A DNA stretch of 8,882 nucleotides from Bacillota bacterium (lineage in GTDB: Bacteria > Bacillota > Clostridia > Oscillospirales > Ruminococcaceae). The position numbers were made by a program, and so were the translations under genes. This document shows positions 1-5,356 of this stretch, piece after piece (position 1 is the first letter of the stretch; every line of letters begins with the position of its first letter). The notes under the pieces were generated by a model, which saw nothing but the letters and a program-made list of their open reading frames with translations, had not been told where the DNA came from and did no database searches. The DNA lies in assembly GCA_023439605.1 (NCBI GenBank), contig JAEXNS010000339.1, positions 1 to 8,882 of the forward strand, in the 5' to 3' direction.

Positions 1-405
1 TGATAAGTCCGCCTATTGTAACAATTTCAACCCTATCATCAAAAATACTGATTAATGTGCTTCCACTAAAACTGTAATCTCTATGAACGATTGCGTTAAG
101 GAGTGCTTCACGAATTGTTTGTTCTGGATAATCACGAATGTCAATTCGGTGGAGATTAGAGTATTCTGAATGCACTTTATTATAGCGGTTGATATATTCG
201 TAAGCGTCATTAATCTGCTTTAATAGAGAACCAGAAAATTCTGCTCTGTCCTTAAAATTAGTCTTTTCAGAACCCTCAAAAACAGCGGCTTTTATTGTGT
301 GTGTACATTGGTCGGAAAGCAGTCTGGCGAGATTTGTAAACATTTTATCTTCGTTGATAAAGTGAAATGTTTTTTTTTGCTGTTCACCAAACTCTATATT
401 TGTAA
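1..405 (-). pseudogene. 3' part of an IS-split AlbA_2/HATPase_c_4 (Schlafen-like) gene, runs off window
   Basis: The minus strand is open from base 405 to the window edge and reads TNIEFGEQQKKTFHFINED, then NLARLLSDQC, then REALLNAIVHRDYS. These are hallmark segments of the proteins that join an N-terminal AlbA_2 domain to a C-terminal GHKL-like ATPase domain (often labelled putative DNA-binding or RecG-like transcriptional regulators). The REALLNAIVHRDYS stretch corresponds to the N-box helix of the ATP-binding fold, with the expected Glu and Asn. There is no start codon or ribosome site of its own, because it is the downstream half of the gene whose 5' part lies at 1546-2023. The insertion sequence at 406-1545 separates them. 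Joining the halves over one TAA gives EFNL-TNIEFGE without a stop. The rest of the ATPase domain and the C-terminus lie outside the window. The biochemical role of the family is poorly defined; the family assignment is firm, the function is not. Confidence 0.8.
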
Positions 406-433
406 TACTAATGTGCAATTAAACAATTGACAA
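406..433 (+). repeat. Left terminal inverted repeat of the IS630 element
   Basis: Starts TACTAATGTGCAATTAAAC and ends TTGACAA. It pairs with the reverse complement of 1518-1545, with 22 of 28 positions identical and the first seven and last five exact. Its right end overlaps the -35 box of the transposase promoter (427-432). Confidence 0.85.
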
Positions 434-456
434 GAAAAGAAAAGAAATGGTATAAT
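427..456 (+). promoter_or_regulatory. Consensus sigma-70/sigma-A promoter of the transposase
   Basis: A perfect TTGACA (427-432) and a perfect TATAAT (451-456) are separated by 18 bp. The -35 box sits inside the left terminal inverted repeat, so transposase bound at the end could repress its own transcription (inference). The TTG of this -35 box can be misread as the start of a longer reading frame. Confidence 0.85.
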
Positions 457-483
457 ATAAGCATAGAAAGGATGGGAGATATC

Positions 484-978
484 ATGCCCAAAACATACAA
501 AATAACAGCTGAAGAAGTGGAAATAATACAAAAAGAACGCCGTAAAAACAAAAACAAGAATATAGAAAAGAAGTTATGGGCATTAGAACTACGTTATGAG
601 GGATTGAAAAATCCGCAAATAGCGGAAAAGATAGGTGTACATGAAAAAACCGTAAGTGAATGGGTGTGTTCGTTTAAAAAGATTGGAATTTCAGCAATAA
701 CTGAAAACAGATATAAAGGAAATAGGCGAAATTTAAGTATTGAAGAAGAACTAGAGATTCTTTCAGAGTATGAAGATAGAGCTAATAAAGGTGAAATTAT
801 TGAGGTTTCTGAACTTAAAAAAAAATATGAAGAAAAGTTAGGCAGAGAACTCAGTCAAGGGCATATATATAGAATACTTAAAAGACTTGGCTGGAGAAAG
901 GTTATGCCAAGAAGTAAGCATCCAAAAAAAGCAAGTGATGAGGTAATTGAAACCTCAAAAAAATTAACTCAAAATTGA
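484..978 (+). CDS. IS630 transposase, N-terminal DNA-binding part (ORF A)
   Basis: A 164-residue product holding the DNA-binding half of an IS630-type transposase. A helix-turn-helix lies at about residues 43-68 (NPQIAEKIGVHEKTVSEWV). A second, winged-helix-like segment lies at about 108-147 (SQGHIYRILKRLGWRKV, then basic PRSKHPKK). The ATG at 484 is chosen because GGGAG at 474-478 lies 5 bp upstream; an ATG at 472 abuts AAAGG with no spacing, and a TTG at 427 is the -35 promoter box. The frame ends at TGA 976-978, fifteen bases after a run of seven A. It carries no catalytic domain, so alone it could only bind DNA. By family comparison it should be joined to the catalytic part at 975-1532 by -1 frameshifting, giving a protein of about 349 residues, near the usual IS630 length. 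Confidence 0.88.
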   Translation: MPKTYKITAEEVEIIQKERRKNKNKNIEKKLWALELRYEGLKNPQIAEKIGVHEKTVSEWVCSFKKIGISAITENRYKGNRRNLSIEEELEILSEYEDRANKGEIIEVSELKKKYEEKLGRELSQGHIYRILKRLGWRKVMPRSKHPKKASDEVIETSKKLTQN

Positions 979-1027
979 CGAAAATTTCAGATGTTTTCAA
1001 CACTTTTTCATCGTCTGGTGGAAAAGT
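957..1027 (+). promoter_or_regulatory. Candidate -1 programmed ribosomal frameshift signal
   Basis: The run of seven A at 957-963 is in register as A AAA AAA for the ORF A frame, a classical slippery heptamer. A -1 shift here enters the ORF B frame, which is open from before this point to 1532. Downstream, ACTTTTTCA (1002-1010) can pair with TGGAAAAGT (1019-1027) as a 9-bp stem with one G-U and an 8-base loop. The stem is about 38 nt from the slip site, farther than usual for a stimulator, so its role is uncertain. ORF B lacks a convincing ribosome site of its own, which favours frameshifting over separate initiation. Confidence 0.65.
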
Positions 1028-1532
1028 CAGACTTATGTTTCAGGATGAGGCAGGATTTGGTCGAATAAATAAACCAAAAAATTGTTGGTGCAAAAAAGGT
1101 ATACGACCTACTGTTCCTTGCCATCATATACGTGAGTATCGTTACACTTACGGTGCAGTGGATCCTATGGATGGCGAGAGTTTTTTTCTAATTATGCCTA
1201 AATGCAGTGCATCATGTATGCAGCTTTTTCTTGCTGAACTGTCAAAAACCTACATAGATGATTATATTCTAATGGTTACAGATGGAGCGATGTGGCATAA
1301 GTCTAAATCACTTGATATTCCAGATAATATAAAAATGTTTTTTATTCCACCTTATACTCCTGAAATGAACCCTATTGAACAAATTTGGAAAGAATTAAGA
1401 AAATCATTCAAAAATGAGTGCTTCAAAACGCTTAACGACGTTGTTGATCGCCTTTGTTCTGCCATATCTTCTCTTACAGCTGACACTGTTATTTCTATCA
1501 CTAATAGAGACTGGATGTTGTCAGTGTTTTAA
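975..1532 (+). CDS. IS630 transposase, C-terminal DDE catalytic part (ORF B)
   Basis: This frame carries the RNase H-like DDE domain that cuts and joins the element ends. Numbering from the TTG at 975, the triad is Asp24 in FQDEAGFG, Asp103 in MVTDGAMWH and Glu135 in PPYTPEMNPIEQIWKELRK; all three residues and their usual contexts are intact. The TTG at 975 overlaps the end of ORF A (aatTGA), but no Shine-Dalgarno sequence precedes it. The natural product is therefore probably a fusion with ORF A made by slippage at 957-963, and the true entry into this frame lies near 963. The TAA stop at 1530-1532 lies inside the right terminal inverted repeat, as is common in compact insertion sequences. 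Family assignment is secure; the expression mechanism is inferred. Confidence 0.9.
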   Translation: MTKISDVFNTFSSSGGKVRLMFQDEAGFGRINKPKNCWCKKGIRPTVPCHHIREYRYTYGAVDPMDGESFFLIMPKCSASCMQLFLAELSKTYIDDYILMVTDGAMWHKSKSLDIPDNIKMFFIPPYTPEMNPIEQIWKELRKSFKNECFKTLNDVVDRLCSAISSLTADTVISITNRDWMLSVF

Positions 1533-1545
1533 ATTCATATTAGTA
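1518..1545 (-). repeat. Right terminal inverted repeat of the IS630 element
   Basis: Read on the minus strand it begins TACTAATATGAATTTAAAAC and ends CTGACAA, matching 22 of 28 positions of 406-433. It contains the last codons and the TAA stop of the transposase. Confidence 0.85.
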
Positions 1546-2023
1546 TAAGATTAAACTCCTTTTCAGTTTCATAAAAAGTTAGTTTTTGTTCAATACTACG
1601 GGTTGACTCATATTTATCACCGTCAGTTTCTTTTATCATTTTTAAAATAGCAGTTTCGGTTGCTGGAGCAGATGATGCACCTTGTCTCACATATACTCCA
1701 TTTGGTCTAAGTCCCTTGCTTGCAAGATAGTAGGGGCAGGCTGTTCCTTTTTGAACATCAATCACGACTATATTCTTATCATCTTCTTTATCAATATGAT
1801 AAGAAACAAACATAGTAATATCAGGTCGGATAGAATCCCTGATTCCATTGGATGCTCTTAAAATAATATCGTCAGGATTAACAACTCCAAAAACAATTCC
1901 GTTATCCTCTATGCCTATTAAAATACGACCTCCATTTGTATTTGCAAAGGCTATAATTGTTTTCTTGATTTCTTCTGTATATTCTCTTTTTAGTTCTAAT
2001 GTATTTCCTTCAATATACGTCAT
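1546..2023 (-). pseudogene. 5' part of the IS-split AlbA_2/HATPase_c_4 (Schlafen-like) gene
   Basis: The product begins MTYIEGNTLELKREYTEEI and carries a nearly complete AlbA_2 domain at about residues 3-115. The EGNTLELK entry motif, the FANTNGGRILIGIEDNG core, and the PYYLASKGLRPNGVYVRQGASSAPA segment are all typical. The ATG at 2023 is chosen because GAGGTG lies 6 bp upstream; a GTG at 2032 falls inside that ribosome site. The native sequence stops at Leu (codon 1549-1551). Beyond it the ribosome reads into the insertion sequence, adds ILI, and stops at TGA 1535-1537, leaving a truncated protein of about 160 residues that retains the AlbA_2 domain but no ATPase domain. The remainder is at 1-405. 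A free AlbA_2 fragment might still bind nucleic acid, but that is speculation. Confidence 0.85.
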
Positions 2024-2058
2024 TCTTATCACCTCATGATTATTATCACTTTCTTATC

Positions 2059-2087
2059 ATTATAAACATTGTTGTCAAGTTTGTCAA
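2059..2087 (-). promoter_or_regulatory. Consensus promoter of the AlbA_2 gene, with a duplicated TTGACAA
   Basis: On the minus strand, TTGACA (2087-2082) and TATAAT (2064-2059) are both perfect and 17 bp apart, with transcription expected to begin about 25-30 bp before the ATG at 2023. The -35 box is followed by a second TTGACAA, giving TTGACAAACTTGACAAC. The second copy is too close (8 bp) to the -10 box to act as a -35 element, so it may be part of an operator or a chance repeat. Confidence 0.8.
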
Positions 2088-2115
2088 GATAAAATATAAT
2101 TAACCATATTCAAAC

Positions 2116-2157
2116 AAAACCAACATAATGATTTAAAAAATCAAATATGTTGGTTTT
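2116..2157 (-). terminator. Hairpin terminator between the AlbA_2 and beta-helix genes
   Basis: AAAACCAACATA (2116-2127) pairs perfectly with TATGTTGGTTTT (2146-2157) over 12 bp with an 18-base loop. In the minus direction the stem ends in TTTTGTTTG and lies just after the stop of the beta-helix gene (2179-2181). In the plus direction it is followed by ATTTTTT, so it could work both ways. Its 3' arm plus following T-run recurs at 5188-5224. Confidence 0.75.
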
Positions 2158-2173
2158 ATTTTTTGTGTAAATT
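2138..2173. repeat. Direct repeat copy 1, flanking the beta-helix gene
   Basis: The segment ATATGTTGGTTTTATTTTTT followed by TGTAAATT closely matches 5188-5224, with 20 consecutive identical bases in the core. Here it forms the 3' arm of the terminator hairpin. Confidence 0.7.
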
Positions 2174-2178
2174 GTAAA

Positions 2179-5031
2179 CTAAGGTTGAGTAATTTCTATA
2201 TTGTCAAATTGAAGTTGTCCCAAAGAATCTGTGAAAGTATTTGCGGTGTCAGTTTCATTTGGATTGATAATCCATCCAGAAGGATTAACTCTTCCGTATT
2301 GGATTTGATTTATATTGATCTTCGAAGAGTCACAATTAACTGTTCCTATTCCATCTACACTCAATATCAATTCTTTACTTGAATTTGGATCGTAAGTAAA
2401 AGAGATTTTGTACCAAGTGTTTTTTGATAAAGTTATATATTTTGAAACATAGTCTTTGTTGTTAATTTTGGATTTAATCTGTATTTTATAACCATTAGAC
2501 AGAAGCGTATCTGTCAATTGAATAAATCCAATAGTAGTTCCAGATGTACTTTTTAAAGACACAATAGATTCGGTTGCTTTAATACCTTTTCCTGTATAAT
2601 TTATCAAAAACTCTGTTTTTATTGGGACAGCTTTTGATCCTTCAGTATTAAGATTAAGTTGATTAATTGATGTATATTTTTTATATTTTACAGCCTTTTC
2701 AAAAGCTATTGATAAATATCTATTTTCACTATTGTTAGTACCCTTATTATTCAAAGGATCAATTATTTTCATATAACCTTTGTTTTCAAATTGCCAATTG
2801 TTATAATTTAAATCGTTGTTGGTAATAAAGTCTCTTTCAAAATCCTCATAAACTTTAAATTGAAATTCATATGCACCCATATCAAATGTGCCACCAGATG
2901 GGCGATTACTGTTACTATAATCAAACTGAAGCAATTCTACATCACCATCAAAGTCGATATCCACATAAACAGGTAACCCTGTATTAATTGCTATTGAATT
3001 TGATAAAAGTCTGAAATCATAATCAGTTGGATTTATAAAACCTGGATTTCCGGATATACAATCAGTACAAACACTAGTATCATAAGGATTTATTTCGCCT
3101 TCACCAGGTATATACCCATCAATCAAATTGTTGCATATAGAAACATTTTGCAATCCTTGAGAATCGACATGTAATTGCGATTTGACATTTTGGCTTATTA
3201 TGTTATTCCAAATGTTTATGTTTTCTATTTCGTTTGCATTAGTGCATTGAACATCCAAACCATGTTCTTGCACAAGTGCATTATTGTAGATAGTATTATT
3301 GAAAATATCAATATTATATTTTGTTCCAGTAGTGCCACTATTCCACTTAGTTACTACTATCCCATGAGAAGTATTATCATATACCAAGTTGTTGAAAATT
3401 TCAACATCTTGAGTATGACCACCTTCTTCAGAACTTACTGCAATACCGGCTTCAACGTTATGAACCTTGTTATTGAAAATATTGATATTATATACACCTA
3501 ATTCAGGGTGTTCAGGAGTTCCACTACTGACATTTCCTACGTAAATACCTACGTCACCTGGTAAATCATAAACTTCATTACCATATATATTGCCATTATA
3601 TGAGTTGCCTTTTACATCTATTCCTTCTCCGCCATTAGTTCCGTCAACACCTTCATATACTTTATTATAAGATATTTCAAAATCGTGACTATGAGTTACT
3701 GTGATGCACTCTTGAGGTAAATTGCTATCGTCCTCGCTGTTTTGACAAGCCGATAATACTTCATTATTGGTCAATTTAATATTACTTGATCTAGTTATAT
3801 AAAGACCAGACATATCAGTGTATTGAGTTTTTACACTATCGACTTCAATATTGCTTACACCAGAAGCCATAATTCCAAATCCATCTGAATTGACTACAGA
3901 TAAATTATTTATTTTTACATAATCCGAGTAAAATTCCATTATACCTCCCCAATGTCTTGAAAAGGTCATTCCTGTTCCATCTATAACAGTGTCACCAGGA
4001 GATGCACCTTCTCCTTTAATAGTTATATATCTTCCTTCTTCATTTAAGCCTTTGTAATTAAAGATGACCTGTCTTTTATATTCGGGTCTTGCAGGATCAT
4101 AGACTGGTGAAATATCATCTAAATAATAGTGTCCAGCGGCTAAATGAATTGTTGTGCCAGGACCAGAAAGCTTTGCTGCTTGGGATATAGTCCCTAGTGG
4201 GTTGCTGGATGAAGTTCCGTCATTAAGGTCTGAACCTAATATTGGATCAACCCATAAATCGCTTATCTCTGGAATTATTATAGACATATTATCTAATTGC
4301 AATTTCCCGTTAATAGGAGTGTCGTTGACTTTTCCATATTGAATTTGACGAATGTAGTCCTTTGATGCATCATAATCAATTGAACCTAAACCATCTACAC
4401 TTAAACTCAATTCGGTTTCTAAACTTGAATTGTAACTAAAGGTTACTTTGTACCAAGTGTTTTTTGTCAAAGATATACTGCCAGGAGAATTACTAAAGCC
4501 TGAACCTGTTGGATTTGATCTTATTTTTAATTCATAAGAGGAGGCAGTTTTATTAATTAATCTTATAAAGCCTATTCCTGTCCCTGATTGATTTCTTAAG
4601 GCTACAATAGATATAGAAGTGTTAGTATCAATTCCAGTATAATTCATCCAAAACTCGGTTTTAACGATAGGCATTTTTCCACTGTGAAGATTGTTTTGTT
4701 TGATTACAGAATAGTCATTATCATTTGATGCTAAATCAAAATCAACTTCTAAATATCCTGTACCACCATTGTCAACATTATTACTGTGATTTTCATCGTT
4801 GTAAATGTGCAAATAGCTTTTGTTTTCATACTGCCAATCACTGTAATTTAAGCTCTCATCCGTAATAAAATCCTGTTCGAAATCCTCATAAATATAATTC
4901 CAATCAGCTGTAGCAGTTGAAGCACTTGTAGAACATAATGCAATGATAAATACTGTTAAAAAAAGACTTTTCGCCAGAATAAACCTGTGAAGCAAACTTG
5001 TTTTCTTTGTTGCTGTATAATTCTTCTTCAT
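2179..5031 (-). CDS. Exported right-handed parallel beta-helix protein with duplicated flanking domains
   Basis: A 950-residue secreted protein, probably a polysaccharide lyase, epimerase or binding protein; the activity cannot be read from sequence alone. Residues 1-42 are a signal peptide (basic start, hydrophobic FILAKSLFLTVFIIALCS, then STASTATA). Residues 48-252 form a jelly-roll-like domain starting YEDFEQDFITDESLNYSDW. Residues 258-640 open with WVDPILGSDLNDGTSSSNPLGTI, the usual entry to pectate-lyase-like beta-helices, followed by many NxxIxNNxVY-type coils such as INIFNNKVHN and IDIFNNTIYNN. Residues 658-723 (GNPGFINPTDYDFRLLSNSIAINTG ... FDMGAYEF) match the cap often called choice-of-anchor Q. 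Residues 728-950 repeat the first domain. The start is supported by AAGGAGG 7 bp upstream of the ATG. No sorting signal or dockerin is seen, so it is probably secreted. It is divergent from the lipoprotein gene at 5357. Confidence 0.88.
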   Translation of the reverse strand: MKKNYTATKKTSLLHRFILAKSLFLTVFIIALCSTSASTATADWNYIYEDFEQDFITDESLNYSDWQYENKSYLHIYNDENHSNNVDNGGTGYLEVDFDLASNDNDYSVIKQNNLHSGKMPIVKTEFWMNYTGIDTNTSISIVALRNQSGTGIGFIRLINKTASSYELKIRSNPTGSGFSNSPGSISLTKNTWYKVTFSYNSSLETELSLSVDGLGSIDYDASKDYIRQIQYGKVNDTPINGKLQLDNMSIIIPEISDLWVDPILGSDLNDGTSSSNPLGTISQAAKLSGPGTTIHLAAGHYYLDDISPVYDPARPEYKRQVIFNYKGLNEEGRYITIKGEGASPGDTVIDGTGMTFSRHWGGIMEFYSDYVKINNLSVVNSDGFGIMASGVSNIEVDSVKTQYTDMSGLYITRSSNIKLTNNEVLSACQNSEDDSNLPQECITVTHSHDFEISYNKVYEGVDGTNGGEGIDVKGNSYNGNIYGNEVYDLPGDVGIYVGNVSSGTPEHPELGVYNINIFNNKVHNVEAGIAVSSEEGGHTQDVEIFNNLVYDNTSHGIVVTKWNSGTTGTKYNIDIFNNTIYNNALVQEHGLDVQCTNANEIENINIWNNIISQNVKSQLHVDSQGLQNVSICNNLIDGYIPGEGEINPYDTSVCTDCISGNPGFINPTDYDFRLLSNSIAINTGLPVYVDIDFDGDVELLQFDYSNSNRPSGGTFDMGAYEFQFKVYEDFERDFITNNDLNYNNWQFENKGYMKIIDPLNNKGTNNSENRYLSIAFEKAVKYKKYTSINQLNLNTEGSKAVPIKTEFLINYTGKGIKATESIVSLKSTSGTTIGFIQLTDTLLSNGYKIQIKSKINNKDYVSKYITLSKNTWYKISFTYDPNSSKELILSVDGIGTVNCDSSKININQIQYGRVNPSGWIINPNETDTANTFTDSLGQLQFDNIEITQP
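2185..2850 (-). repeat. C-terminal copy of the duplicated jelly-roll-like domain
   Basis: Encodes residues 728-949 of the beta-helix protein. It aligns with residues 48-252 at many landmarks: YEDFE-DFIT, LNY-NWQ-ENK, KTEF--NYTG, GIGFI or TIGFI, TKNTWYK or SKNTWYK, LSVDG-G, QIQYG-VN and LQ-DN. The DNA retains a 20-base exact match, 2407-2426 against 4447-4466, covering the KNTWYK codons. The copy has diverged strongly elsewhere, so the duplication is old. Confidence 0.85.
4276..4890 (-). repeat. N-terminal copy of the duplicated jelly-roll-like domain
   Basis: Encodes residues 48-252 of the beta-helix protein, homologous to residues 728-949. The pattern of a final LQLDNMSI strand after an internal WYKVTFSY and LSLSVDG resembles LamG/concanavalin-like or carbohydrate-binding jelly rolls. 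The exact family was not identified. Confidence 0.8.
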
Positions 5032-5117
5032 AACAATTCCTCCTTTTTTATAAATACGTATCGAGTGTCAAAGGTCAAAATAGCAGTCTCCTTTGTAGGA
5101 GATGACGAAGAACCTTT
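5032..5117 (-). promoter_or_regulatory. Structured leader of the beta-helix gene with strong ribosome site
   Basis: The leader ends AAGGAGGAATTGTT before the ATG. In the minus-strand RNA, AAAGGT (5117-5112) can pair with ACCTTT (5075-5070), enclosing a 6-bp hairpin, TCTCCT (5102-5097) with AGGAGA (5092-5087) around a 4-base loop. The TCTCCT arm could instead pair with the AGGAGG ribosome site, which suggests a possible translation switch. It does not match any riboswitch consensus I know, including c-di-GMP types. The pairing is visible; regulation is inference. Confidence 0.35.
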
Positions 5118-5181
5118 AAAAAATAGTATCGTCAGGATTAATGGATTATCAAGCCTTTTTGCACTGAACCTTCGGACGTAA
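5056..5181 (+). pseudogene. Coding-like fragment without start, possible gene remnant
   Basis: The plus strand reads TYRVSKVKIAVSFVGDDEEP then LKNSIVRINGLSSLFALNLRT and stops at TAA 5179-5181. The frame resembles the end of a real protein more than random AT-rich sequence does, but no start or ribosome site belongs to it, it matches no family I recognise, and it coincides with the leader and promoter of the minus-strand gene. It may be a 3' remnant left by rearrangement, or merely an open frame through structured leader DNA. Confidence 0.2.
5123..5152 (-). promoter_or_regulatory. Candidate promoter of the beta-helix gene
   Basis: On the minus strand, TTGATA (5152-5147) and TACTAT (5128-5123) are 18 bp apart, each one mismatch from consensus. 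Transcription would start near 5116, giving an 85-nt leader before the ATG at 5031. TTGACC/TTTGACA nearer the gene lacks a correctly spaced -10 box clear of the ribosome site. Confidence 0.5.
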
Positions 5182-5187
5182 AGATTT

Positions 5188-5224
5188 AAATTCAATATGT
5201 TGGTTTTATTTTTTTATGTAAATT
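5188..5224. repeat. Direct repeat copy 2, flanking the beta-helix gene
   Basis: ATATGTTGGTTTTATTTTTT and the following TGTAAATT repeat the sequence of 2138-2173 in the same orientation, about 3.05 kb away. The complementary arm AAAACCAACATA is absent here, so this copy cannot fold into the hairpin. Confidence 0.7.
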
Positions 5225-5356
5225 AAGTGAATAAATTAAAAGTTATATTTCATTTAATTAATTTTAATATTTCACATATGTATTTTATAATAACATTGTA
5301 ATTAAAAATAATTTTTCAAATCATTTAAATCAACATATCAAGAAAGGATGGCAAAA
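5225..5356 (+). promoter_or_regulatory. AT-rich upstream region of the lipoprotein gene with candidate -10 box
   Basis: A perfect TATAAT stands at 5286-5291, but nothing close to TTGACA lies 16-18 bp upstream (TTTAAT is the best), so the promoter is weak or needs an activator. A leader of about 60 nt follows. AGAAAGG (5341-5347) is the ribosome site, 9 bp before the ATG at 5357. No convincing hairpin or operator was seen in this stretch. Confidence 0.35.

Larger units (their letters stand above)
406..1545 (+). mobile_element. IS630-family insertion sequence, complete, 1140 bp
   Basis: The element is bounded by imperfect inverted repeats that begin TACTAAT on both ends (22 of 28 positions match). 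It carries one promoter and a DDE transposase of IS630/Tc1-mariner type in two overlapping frames. Outside it, TAA occurs at 403-405 and again at 1546-1548. IS630 elements normally duplicate a TA target. If the ends are read as CTAAT...ATTAG with TA duplications at 406-407 and 1544-1545, the repaired host gene is out of frame. Reading the shared TAA (or the TA inside it) as the duplication restores the frame, so I place the ends at 406 and 1545; the boundary is uncertain by about 2 bp. Both terminal repeats, the promoter and all three catalytic acidic residues are present, so the copy looks recent and possibly active. Confidence 0.9.

Noticed and set aside
427..483. Longer transposase start (TTG at 427)
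   Set aside because: The TTG is the first half of the consensus -35 box, and ATG 484 has a good ribosome site.
406..1545. Host-type gene pair (regulator plus hypothetical) instead of an insertion sequence
   Set aside because: Terminal inverted repeats, the DDE motifs and the split flanking gene show a transposable element.
1848..2039. Plus-strand 63-codon reading frame
   Set aside because: It is antisense to the AlbA_2 domain and has no ribosome site.
3175..3501. Plus-strand 108-codon reading frame
   Set aside because: It is antisense to the beta-helix coils, whose regular Asn-rich codons create an open opposite frame.
5032..5180. Cyclic di-GMP or other known riboswitch in the divergent intergenic region
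   Set aside because: I looked on both strands for the conserved GEMM-type core and tetraloop receptor and found no match; only simple nested stems are visible.
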